A stretch of DNA of 64,000 bases from Ceratodon purpureus. Its lineage: Eukaryota > Streptophyta > Bryopsida > Pseudoditrichales > Ditrichaceae. Positions 44,544 through 54,874 of the stretch are shown in pieces (position 1 is the first letter of the stretch; the number at the start of each line of letters is the position of its first letter). The DNA lies in assembly GCA_014871385.1 (NCBI GenBank), contig CM026426.1, forward strand, positions 100,294,009 through 100,358,008. Direction: 5' to 3'. Both the position numbers and the translations under genes were made by a program. A model generated the notes under the pieces. The model did not search any database and was not told the DNA's origin. It saw nothing but the letters and a program-made list of their open reading frames with translations.

Positions 44544-45674
44544 TTACACTTTCTCATTTTCATGTACATCCTCACTTTCACAATTTCCAGTATCAATACA
44601 AGTTATATACTGGATATCTTTCCAAGTGATAGGATTTTTGCTTAGAAATTGATTTTGAACTCTAGTACAAATTGCTTCTTTGTTACCCAAGGCACATCCA
44701 ATCTTAAAATCAGTTCCTGATAATGAATTGGAATCAAATTGTAGTGTTCCATGGCTAACATATTTACTGAATACAAATATATCAGCCCCATTATTATTCT
44801 CAAGTTTCATTCAATGTTGAAAAATTCCAAATTCACCTCCAATTTATAAAAGAGCAATCAAAATCCAATTTATCAATATGTGGGTTTATAAAAGAATTCT
44901 TGGACATGTATAATTGATGCAGGTCTGTTGGATATGAATCTAATCTATGAGCTATACAATTTATCGCTTGAAACTGTTTTGTAAAGAAGTCTTGAAGAGG
45001 ATGTCCAAATAAATCTAGTGCCTTCCACATCCTCGATGCAACAGGATCTCCAATGCGCCTGAAAGCAAGTTTTGTGCTCTCAGACATGTTTTTTCTGTTA
45101 TATGGTACCACACTTCCTCTTGAGTCTATTCCTCCATGTGCTATACACCCAGAACCCAAAGACTTAAAATGACCTCTTTTTGGGTCTTCTTGATTGGATT
45201 TTCCCTTGAATAGAGCAGTTTCATAATATATGTCTACATCAGCTAATGTGTTTTGATATGCAACGAGATCCCCAAACCCATATTTCAGGTATACAAATAA
45301 ATAAAACATGAATGAGTGATAAATCACTTGAATTTAATATTTTATCATTCATTACTTTATTTCCATCTAATAATAATAAAGCAGAAGACCCTTGTTGGTA
45401 TAAGATGATTGTCTCAATAAACATTTTGCCACGCTTTTTCAAATTTTTTATTTTCCCAATGTGGTGCTTCCTTTTTATTTTGATCTGCTGGAAGGCTTGT
45501 GTAACTAATGACAATTCTCAATATTTTTATGTCAAATTGCTTAAGAATAGATAATTCAAGATGTCCTTTCTGCACCAATGGACATTGCAGAACTTTGTAT
45601 GGAAGAGACATTTTTTTTTTTGTTTTTTCCACTCCATTTTTGTTAAAAAAATAGTAATTCTTGAAAAGTATCAT
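44544..45674 (-). pseudogene. Possible 2-oxoglutarate/Fe(II) oxygenase-like ORF, broken
   Basis: Reading leftward the frames give LQCPLVQKGHLELSILKQF, then ALLLLDGNKVMNDKILNSSD, YGFGDLVAYQNTLADVDIYY, CIAHGGIDSRGSVVPYNRKN and FINPHIDKLDFDCSFINW. After a break come NNGADIFVFSKYVSHGTLQF and AICTRVQ. HID...H with a downstream Arg has the spacing of the HxD...H...R metal and 2-oxoglutarate ligands, as in oxygenase genes carried by some transposons (TET/JBP-like or 2OGFeDO families). Three frames are needed to read it, so it is damaged. The family call rests on short motifs only. Confidence 0.35.
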
Positions 45675-45960
45675 GAAAATCTTGTAAACTAGTTATTTCA
45701 ATATCTTGAGTGATGCATGTATCAAGGATATATTTTGCATGCTTTGAAAAATCAAGATTCTCAATATTTTTACATAGAGGACAACGTGATTTTCACATAG
45801 AGGACCTTTGCAGACAATCACCACAAATTTTGTGGCAATAGTCGACATAATATTGTTATTTTGTATAAGGAGGCAAATCTACCCTTGATTCTGGATCCAT
45901 AAATATTTTATGGAAATAACCCCAGTCCAAGGTTTTTTTGCATGGAATAACATACAAATG

Positions 45961-47072
45961 ATCAAACAATTTCTGAGTGTGCTGTGGAGTTTACAACCTC
46001 TGAATTTAGAACCATAAATTAACTCTAAAATATCTTCAGTTCTATGAAGTTAAAAGTAGTGACTTGTGCAATTCTATCATTTTTAGCCTCATGAATTACA
46101 ACCTCAGCCATCTTACTATAAAAGAAATGATTATAGATAACTGTAAATATAAAGTAATAGAGTATAAGGCAATCAATATTTATATATACATTACAATGAA
46201 TAAAAATATACACTTTCTATATATAATACAGTTACTTAAACTAGCTTTTACTTTACTTTTCAAAATAAAAGTAATTTCAAAAGTAAAAAGAAATGCAAAA
46301 GTATATACTAAATTTAAAAAATATAAAAGTACGTATTAAATTTAAAAATATAGAAGTGCATATTATGTTTAAAAAATGTAAGAACTATGTATTAAAATAA
46401 AGTGAAAAAGTATGTTCTAAAATTGTAGATGGTGCCCCAAACTAGTCCAGCTGGGGCCCCCAACTAGTCCAGCTGGGGCCCCCAACTATTGCAGCTGGGG
46501 CCCCTAATTCAACATTGTATTCATTAAATTGGCAAATCTTGTTTATATTAGTCGTGGTCTTCTGGTCTTGTAGTGTGCAATTAAAGCATTCTCTTTGGTC
46601 TTGTGGTGTGCAATCTGGACCTCCAATTGTTGTAGTACTTGGCATTGTACTCTTATATGGATCAGTTTTTGGGGCGATGAGGGTAGAGAATCAAGATCCA
46701 CATTTGGAATTAGCCAGAATAACGGCACTAGGGTGGTTTTGAAGTAATGAAGGTTTGTGGGTTCTTATGTGTTGATGGTTGGGAATTTTCAAGACAGCTG
46801 ATTGTTATCTGCAGGTTTTTCTTGGATAAGAACTTAACTTTTTGGATGAAAAATGGATGGATGAAAAATAGATGGACGCAAGGGTTTCAAGCAATTGGAG
46901 AACTTTGACATTAGGAATTTGCAATATGGACAGTGCATGACAATTATGCGGTTTTTTATTTTTCAATATGTTGCTAATTCCATGTCATCAAGGGAAAGGG
47001 AGATGATATAAGATAGAATAAAAAATGAGGTTGGAGTGGGTCAGAACAATTACTTGAATTATTGAAATTTCA
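45961..47072 (+). repeat. 1.1-kb direct repeat, copy 1
   Basis: It matches 51112-52200 in the same orientation, diverged by substitutions and small gaps. It starts at TCAAACAAT and ends near TATTGAAATTT. Copy 1 carries about 190 bp (about 46563-46755) that copy 2 lacks. The ends lack TG/CA borders and a primer-binding site, so it is not a clear LTR. Confidence 0.7.
46437..46508 (+). repeat. Short tandem repeat, ~22-bp unit
   Basis: Three to four copies of AACTAGTCCAGCTGGGGCCC with small changes. A related block of three to four more diverged units lies at the equivalent place in the second repeat copy (51712-51785). Confidence 0.8.
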
Positions 47073-48378
47073 AAGAATTTTAATTGTAAACTAATCCTTT
47101 GGTGGATAGTCTCAGTGAAACATGGAAGAAAAATAAAGTTTCAACGAAACATCAAAGTGAACTAATCTTTCTGTGCAGTAGTGTGCACAGAAATAAACCC
47201 AATGAAAATCAAATGAAAAAAAAACGATTGAAGCTGGCAAGCTGAAAAAAAGAATCCATATTTGTTGAAATTTAAATGAAACATCAACTTCTCTCAATTC
47301 ATACAGTGGGTGGATGAAATATGGATGGATGGAAGTTTGTGAAGCACAAATGAGAACTTTGAGATTGGAATTTGGAGCATTGCCAGTGCATGACAATTGA
47401 GGATACCAAACATGCAAGGAAGGAGTATCTGAACTTTGGATGCATCTCATCTTTACATCAATGGCAATGTTACTTTTAAATTTTCAACCTCCGATATTCC
47501 AAGCTCAAAACGATGCTAATTACCCTAAAAAATACCATTCTGTATAGCGACTTCTCCAATTTACTGAACGTTAGCGCTTCCTAGTGTCAGCATCCTAAAG
47601 GCAGCTTCAAGATTGAGGTGATAATGGTTGCAAATTATCCACTATGCTTCTTTGAGTCAGATTCCTTTTATCACGTAGTACAAGGGTTGACTAATGAGAT
47701 AAGCATAAACTGGAGAATTCGGGCAAGAGATCAGGTTTAGGACACATGAGATCGATTGATCGGGGCGTTCCCATCAAGCAACAATACTCCATGTCCTTTC
47801 CAAGGGGAGAGCCGACTTTTGAAACGGGATTCGCAAAACAGTCCAACATAGTTAAAAGGTTTAATAATGCTGGAGCCCAACTACTAAGGGCGGAACCCAC
47901 ATTTTGATCGCATTTTCTAGGCTCTATTGACTAGGACCTTCTCAATCAACTTGTACATGTTGCATGGGCTAGGCAGCGTTGACATACCAAATCATGATGG
48001 TTGAAGGATGTGTACCGAAAATACTGACTGGGCGGGAGAATTTATGAAATTCACCACTCTAATTCATCGTTTGAACTTACAACATCAAGGGTACAGTCCA
48101 GGACCCTCCTTCATTGATCCTCACCCCATTAGAGCCATGTGAATCCACCCCACTTCAATGCTTAAACAGACCACATCACGAGTACGTAAGTTGACTTTTT
48201 CCAATGTTCATACAATGATAATACATCTAACTAAGAAGGACATGGACTTTAGGATATTAGACTCACACCTCCAGTAAGATGTTCTCTCATTCTCTACGCC
48301 CTGCAACCAGCTTTCTCATTCAACCCCCCATCTTCTCTCCCAAACTCCTCCTTAATTCCGCTGTAGCAACCTAGCTCG
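47073..48378. other. No gene recognised
   Basis: At about 47.30-47.40 kb a segment (GATGGATGG...GCATGACAATT) repeats part of the preceding 1.1-kb repeat. No coding frame is convincing. Confidence 0.4.
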
Positions 48379-50106
48379 ATGAGGAAAAGCAAGAAGCCAC
48401 AGCGAGTGCTTGTGCCAACAGTTCAGGCGAGTTCTAGTGAGACTAGCTCCTTCGAAACACCTCTGAGTTCCGATTTCATCAATCCTTCGATTTGGGCTAA
48501 GGCATTCGACTTGAGCGGAGTAGGTGAGAATATGAGGAAGCACCTCACAACCGTGGCTCCGTTTCTACTAGGAGATGCTGCAGTCTATAGTTCTGAGTTT
48601 TTCGCTGACGTGGAAGGATTGTGTAGCAACGGCGTGCCATTCAAGAAGTTGAGAGATGAACACAAGCTCCCTTTGGAAGCAATTGTGGGCACCTATCCGC
48701 TCAACAAGAATGAAAATCGGCACCCTCTCTGCCACATGACTGATGATGTAGCCGCTAGAGCTCTTCGGATGTACCAGGGTGTCTATGGCAGGACTGCTCG
48801 AGACAATGGAGAATTTGGGACTACCTTCGTCAGGGGCTTGATGCTTGACGCAAAATGGTGGAAGATCAACTGGGCCAAAGGTGCGACAGAGATTGCAAAG
48901 GTATGTTTCTTGCATACAGTTTCCTACCCCATTCTATTGTCGATGCATGCTCATGATTTTTGTCCTGTTCCTCAACTGTCGATGCATGTTTATGATTTTT
49001 GTCTTGTTCATTACTAACTGCAAGTTTGGATGAAGTAGAGCCGCCTCAAGACCTTTGTCTTGAATCCAGGGAAGCTCACCCCACCGTGCTTGCACGAGCA
49101 GATCTAAGCCATGTTGAAGTTGTTCAGGGCGGTGGTCGACAACATGGTTCGCGAGAAGAATGCGGCAGTGAAGCCCATTTCTGAGGGTGCAATGCCGCGA
49201 CCAGTGGGCATACATTGACAGCCACGTAGTGCAGTGACTTCGGAGGAAGCACGTCGCAAGTCCTTGCTTAGCAAGCTAAATGTGGTGGTGAAGGGTCCCA
49301 CCGAAGCAGCACATTAGACTCCCCCCACATCACTAGCGCAGCCACGTGAGAGGAAGCTCACGGAGAGGAGTGTAGTTGCTTCCCTGGAGATCAAGCCTTC
49401 AGCCCAAGGTTTTGAACAATTGCGTAAGCAACGTTTAATAAAGGAGGCCACATTAGTCAAGGTGAAAGACGAGCTAGAGCGTGCTGAAATCGCGCTCGCT
49501 ATGCGAGAGACCAATCGCCAAGAGGTGCTGCGCTTGGAGCAATCAAAATGGGAGGAATTCGCCGTGATCCAGCAATCCAAGCATGGCATGGTACTGGACG
49601 ACGCCTCGAAGAAGGTGGTTGATACATGCGTGCGATCTCTCATGGAGGATGCGGTTGCCATCTCAAGAAAGCTCGCGGCCTTGGTCCCCTAGATATTGCA
49701 CTAGACTTTAGAAGCTGCAAACTTGCGATTGCAATTGACCCCGCTTCAAGAGTCCGTTAACGAATTCAGCGCCAGAATTGACGTCCTCGTGGTGGCAGAG
49801 AGCTGCATACGCCCACGACAATTGTATTTGACATTCCCAGTAAAACTTGATGAAATGGTCGCGCTGAAGATGGACCTCCCATGTGCAGAATGCGGTTGTT
49901 ATTGGGCGGATATGGCTCTATTGAACCTACCTTGCAGCTTCCTTTTTCACCCGAGCTGCCTGTTCCAAGTTGCTTTATCCTCCAAACCTTGTTGTCATGG
50001 ATGCAACACTAAGCCTTCTATAGGCTGGATGGGCCAATGGGGCTTTAAATCAAACCTTGCGCAGCATCATTGGCCGCAAATAGATAAGGCTCGGCGCCTC
50101 CTTTGA
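48379..50106 (+). pseudogene. 529-codon coiled-coil/RING-like gene with five in-frame stops
   Basis: Exon 1 (48379-48900, 174 codons from ATG) encodes a basic start MRKSKKPQRVL, a Ser/Thr linker and a helical domain with FFADVEGLCSNGVPFKKLRD, LPLEAIVGTYPL and KWWKINWAKGATEIAK. A GTATGT donor joins in phase 0 to an exon at 49039-50106. That exon reads one frame throughout: SRLKTFVLNPGKLTPPCLHE, a basic linker, a coiled coil (TLVKVKDELERAEIALAMRE, LRLEQSKWEEFAVIQQ), then CAECGCYWADMALLNLPCSF, LFHPSCLFQVAL and CCHGC, a RING-like zinc site. Stops at 49105, 49216, 49315, 49690 and 49702 all lie in frame and there is no frameshift. I do not know the family. It shares its plan with 42300-42815. Confidence 0.55.
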
Positions 50107-50120
50107 CTTGCATCGAGGCC

Positions 50121-50590
50121 ATGGCTATCAGTTTTAAGCGCAAGATTGTTGACGCATCGCCCAACAAACTTTCCTCCCCAAAACGACTCTGCTATGCAAG
50201 CATGTTCACAAAGCAACACAACATTGAAGACAATACGCACATCGCTTTGGCACCTGATATCCCTCCACGTGCTGCCGTGGGAGGTGCCAACGCTGATGCT
50301 TTGATATGCGATCTTACCCTTCACAGCAAGTCACAGGTTGAAGTGGAAGAGGAAGTAGCAAGTGCCAGCCCGCACCATGCATAGTGGGCAACTACAACAA
50401 AGGGAGTAGAAAGTGACACTTTCATGCACGCAAGCCAATGCGCTGTATCATCTGGTCCCACTGAACCCACGGATGCACATGAAACCTCGCGGGACGGAAT
50501 TGTAGGTGAAACATCTCGTACAGAGTATGGGGATATTCTCAACATCGCAAGTGAGGCGGCAGCAGAAGCAATTCCAACTACACCATCATG
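50121..50590 (+). pseudogene. Small basic-to-acidic ORF downstream of the RING-like gene
   Basis: From an ATG at 50121 the frame reads MAISFKRKIVDASPNKLSSP, KRLCYASMF and an acidic tail. It meets a TAG at about 50382-50384, then continues WATTTKGVESDTFMHA and SEAAAEAIPTTPS to a TGA at about 50588. KRK and PKRL could be nuclear signals. I know no family. It may be a second ORF of the same transposon-like unit. Confidence 0.35.
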
Positions 50591-50817
50591 ATTATAAGAG
50601 TGAGCGTTGTTTAGTACAACATAGAGGGGTAGTCTTAACAAACCTAGGGGGTTTGGTGCAGCTAGAAGATGAAAAAACACCAGAGTCGGTGGCTCCTTAT
50701 AACACCACCGTGTGATAAGTATGTATCCGCTCCACTTCAATGGAACTTGAAACGCTGCTTTTTTTTACAACATTCCAAAACTTTGTGAATGCTGTGTATC
50801 TAGAAGTCGATGGTATT

Positions 50818-51110
50818 AATGGTACAATAATCAATCCATGGTAATAGGCTGCTCCTTTTGTGACTTCTGATTCTTGTTTTAAAGACACATATGCATTAAT
50901 CATTTTCTTTCTTTATTGCTTGGTAAAGCAAGCAAGAGAAACTACATTAACCCAAAGTTCTATTTTCAAGTTATTGGAGAAGTTCTATGCACACTTTTGA
51001 AGAAAGGATTAGCTTACTTTCTGGTACCTTCAAGTTTTATTCTGTAGATGTTGCTTGAATCTGCCCTTAATTAAATTCTTTTTGTTTTTTCCTTTCATTT
51101 TTGTTTTTCA
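50818..51110 (+). repeat. ~330-bp diverged repeat unit, isolated copy
   Basis: It shares with the units at 52.2-53.5 kb the order: ATGCAT start, a TTGCTT...AAGCAA stem-loop, GAGAAGTTCTATGCAC, TTTTGAAGAAAGGATTAGC, TTCAAGTTTTATTC and a poly-T/C-rich tail. It lies directly before copy 2 of the 1.1-kb repeat. Confidence 0.65.
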
Positions 51111-51111
51111 G

Positions 51112-52200
51112 TCAAACAATCTTTGAGTGTGTTGTGGAGTTTTACAACCTCTGGTTTTAGAATCATAAATTAACTCTAAAATATATTGAGGTTCTATGAA
51201 GTTAAGAGCGGTGACTTATGCAATTCTATGCTTTTTGGCTTCATGAATTACAAGCTCAGCCATCTTGCTATAAAATAAATGATTATAGACAACTGAGATA
51301 TAAAGCAATTGAGTGTAAGGCAATAGATATTTATATATACATTGTAATGATTAAAAATAATAATACAGTTACTTGAACTAGCTTTTGCTTTACCTTTCAA
51401 AATAAAAGTAATTTCAAAAGTATTAAGTATGTACTTAAGATAAAAATATAATTACATGCATTAAATTTAAAAATATAAAAATGCATATAATATTCCAAAA
51501 ATGTATAAGTATGTACTCCCTCCAACTCACTAAAAGAGCATGGTTTGATAAAATAATTCGTCTCAAAAAAAAAGAGTGGTTTCTAAATTTGTCCAATTTT
51601 TTTTCTAAATTTAGAATTTTCCTTAATTCTGCTATTATTACCAAACCATGATCTTTTAGTGAGAACTATGTATTAAAAGAGGGTGAAAATGTATGTTTTA
51701 AAACTGTAGATGGTGCCCCAACTAGTGCAGTTGGAGCTCCCAACTATTACAGTTGGGCCTCCAACTAATGCAGCTGGGGCGCCCAATTCCACATTGTATT
51801 CATTAAATTGGCAAATCTTGTTTATATTTGTTGTGGTCTCTAGGTTCTTGTTTGTTGATGGTTGGGAATTTTCTAGAGGGTTGATTGTTGTCTACAAGTA
51901 TTTTTTGGGGTACGATTTTAATTTCTTGGATGAAGAATGGATGGATAAAAAATGTATGAATGAGAAATGAATGGATGAAAAATAGATGGATGAAAAATGG
52001 TTGGATGCAAGGGGTTCAAGCACTCAAGAACTCTCACATTAGGAATTTGCAGTATTGACAGTGCATGACAATTATGCGATTTTTTATTTTTCAATATGTT
52101 GCTAATTCCATGTCATCAAGGGAAAGGGAGATGATATAAGCCAGAATAAAAAAATGAGGTCGGAGTGGTTTAGAACAATTACTTGATTTATTGAAATTTA
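51112..52200 (+). repeat. 1.1-kb direct repeat, copy 2
   Basis: Same orientation as 45961-47072. Between the copies lie about 4 kb holding the RING-like gene. It also contains a short inverted motif (about 51533-51550 and 51642-51660: AAAGAGCATGGTTT and AAACCATGATCTTTT). Confidence 0.7.
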
Positions 52201-52204
52201 ATAG

Positions 52205-53470
52205 TACAATAATCAATCCATGGTACTAGGCCGTTGCTTTCGTGATTTTGGACTCCTATTTTAAACACATATATGCATCAATCATTCTCTTTCAATTATT
52301 ACTTGCTCAAGCAAGCAAGACACGCTACGTGAACCCAAAGTTCTGTTTTCAAGTTCCTGGAGAAGTTCTATGCAACCTTTTGAAGAAAGGATTAGCTTAC
52401 TCTGTTCCAGTATCTTCAAGTTTTATTCAGTGGATTTCGCTTGAACCCACCCTCAATTGAATTATTTTTATTTTCCCTTTCTTCTTTGTTTTTCAATTTT
52501 TCACTACTGCCAGCATTTTTAATATATTTTATATATCTCAAACTGCTGCTTTGGTGGTTTGTGTCTTTTAACATAACTCGTATATGCATGACTCTTTTTC
52601 TTGATTCATTACTTGCTGAAGCAAGGAAGAGAAGCTACATTAATACATAGCTATATTTTGAAGTTCTTAAGGAAGTTCTATGCTCACTTTTGAAGAATGG
52701 ATTAGTTTACTTTCTGATATCTTCAAATTTTATTCTTTGGATCTTGATTGAATCCACCCTTAGTTGAATCCTTTTTATTTTTCCTTTATTCTTTGTTTCT
52801 AGGTTTTTTACCACTTCCTCTCCTCTTAATATGTCTTATATATCGTCAATTTTTTCAATACAGGATCAGGCTGCTGGCTCAAGATTTCAAGCACTGTCGA
52901 TTGAGTAGCTCCTTCCTCCCAAAACTTTGCTTCAGTAAATTTCAGTGGCATATTGCATTATTTATTTCAATCCATGATCAAATTAATGGACGAAGTATTG
53001 TTTCCTGAGTTCTGTGCACACTCTCTACGGAAGGAATAGTCCACTTGTCGGTTATGTTTTAATTTTATAAGCCATGGATTCTGGTTTAATTCTAAACCCA
53101 ATCCCTTTCTTTCCACTTTTTGTTCTAATTATCTGCTGGACCGTCTTCTCTAATTTAAACTCCTCTTTTTCCAATTTTCTAATGAAATCGTGAAATCCAA
53201 TATTTAACATTTTTTTATTCCAGACAGCTTAAGTGGTGATTTCAAACTCCTGACAAAACCCATACATGCATAACTCTTTTACGTGATCCCTCTCCCTGCT
53301 GAAGAAAGGGAGCAAATCTCAATTAACCGTATCATTATGCTTTGAGTTCTATCCTAATTTCCCTGCAATCTTTAGAAGAAAGGATTGGCAACTCTCTGGC
53401 TCGTTCAAGTTAAATTTTGTGGATTTCGTGTTTCTCCACCCTTGACTAAATCCTTCGTCGATTTCCCTTT
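52205..53470 (+). repeat. Tandem array of ~310-350-bp diverged units
   Basis: Successive units start near ATGCATCAATC (about 52274), ATGCATGACTC (about 52585) and ATGCATAACTC (about 53266). A weaker unit lies between them (about 52.89-53.1 kb) and a faint one follows to about 53.75 kb. Each has a hairpin-capable stretch (CTTGCTCAAGCAAG, CTTGCTGAAGCAAG, CTCCCT...AGGGAG), then AGTTCTATGC, TTTGAAGAAAGGATT, TTCAAGT and a pyrimidine-rich tail. No coding frame is conserved between units. Confidence 0.6.
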
Positions 53471-53759
53471 TCCTAAATTGGTATTCTGCCACACTCCTAT
53501 TTGCTTCTTAATTTTATAAATTTTCATAATTTCTCTTGCTTCTGCAAAACTAGTGAATACTTTAACCAACCAATGAAGCCATAAACACAGGTAATAACTC
53601 TCGATGGTAAGTGATAAATTCACCCTTAACCATATCGCTACATCCCTGCAACTAGAACTAGCTAATTTTGAACCAAGTGCTTATTCTTCACGTGCATTAA
53701 GCTTCGAAGCTGAAATTGCATGAGTCTTCAGAAGATTGCCAACTTGGTCGATGTTTGTC

Positions 53760-54190
53760 AAATGAGAAAAGAATCTGCTGACATGGACCTTTTTGAAGGT
53801 GCAGACGTTACATCGTTCAAATGTTGCTACTGATTTAGCAAAACATATAATTAGGAAAAAACAATTTTTTTAGTTACAAATCATGCTCACATTGTTTGTT
53901 GACACCATCCTGCACAAAACTTGCTGGACTGATTCAACATTGCTACATCTGCACTCTGTATGGGGCTACAGCCGACTAATATTTCCAAAACATGGTTCGA
54001 CATATGAGGTACAACTAAACCTTCTCATATGTCACAAAACTACTTGTATTATGCCGAAATCATTCTCATAATCCCATCTGCCGGTAGCACTTGCTGTATT
54101 TCCATAATTCGCTCGCTCCTTGCATTAATCTGAAAGAAACACAAGTAGGTTCATTGATGTCACTGTACACCCATCGCCACTTCAAAGACA
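53760..54190. other. No gene recognised
   Basis: Short frames only on both strands. Confidence 0.3.
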
Positions 54191-54199
54191 ATATTCGCT

Positions 54200-54874
54200 A
54201 AACTTGATTGCCATCAGGGTGCTAGAGTTCTACGGAGTCATTACCTTGACACTTGGAATACCTGGTCGCTCAACAAAGAGATCGTACTCATCTGGAACTC
54301 GATCTCTGCCCAATACAATTGCAATTTTGTATCAAATGTGACTCGCTGGCCACGACTTCCCAACCTCGAACGACGGCAACTCCATATCACCGAATTTGAT
54401 CGTCATGTTGATCATGTCTGAGACCTCCACTTGATCTATGGCAATCCATGTCTGACTTGGACCAGACCTGAACCTTGCGTACTGGAAATTGGCGTACAGA
54501 ACGTGCCTACCAACGTGATACCTGAAGACAATGGATTCTCTATTGACCACGCACTTTGTAATGTCCTAGCCAATCACAACCTTCTCGTCCCAACCAGGGT
54601 TCATGAGATCGCTTAACAGTGTTTGGCTGGGATCCTTAAACACGTACATGGTTGTTGTCCGCCGCACATTCTCTCTTGCTGTTGCAAAGAGGTCGACCAT
54701 AACATGCATGGGCAAGAACCGCTGGATATGAGCCACCTTGCTTCCAGTGGTGGGTTTCATTGCGGCAGCAAAATCATTGTTCAGTCTAGAACGGAATGCC
54801 TCCGAGGTTAGCATGTCGGGTACTGGCCAAGCAGGTTGGCAACGGGATTGACTCCAGATGTCTAAAGAGTTCAA
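54200..54874 (-). pseudogene. Unknown ORF with two in-frame stops
   Basis: One minus-strand frame reads SLDIWSQSRCQPAWPVPDML, FRSRLNNDFAAAMKPT, FLPMHVMVDLFATARENVRR and TTMYVFKDPSQTLLSDLMNP. A TAG (54566-54568) follows, then DITKCVVNRESIVFRYHVGR, HVLYANFQYARFRSG, WIAIDQVEVSDMINMTIKFG, a TGA (54332-54334), and YKIAIVLGRDRVPDEYDLFV. Over about 220 codons there is no frameshift. The beta-rich second half does not match a family I know. It is probably a decayed gene carried by a repeat. Confidence 0.4.

Noticed and set aside
46563..46578. CTTGTAGTG as a possible CACTA right end for the terminus at 34595
   Set aside because: Only the first ten bases agree with the left end, and it lies within a dispersed repeat.
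45961..52200. LTR retrotransposon reading of the 1.1-kb repeats
   Set aside because: No TG/CA ends, primer-binding site, polypurine tract, gag/pol frame or 5-bp duplication was visible.
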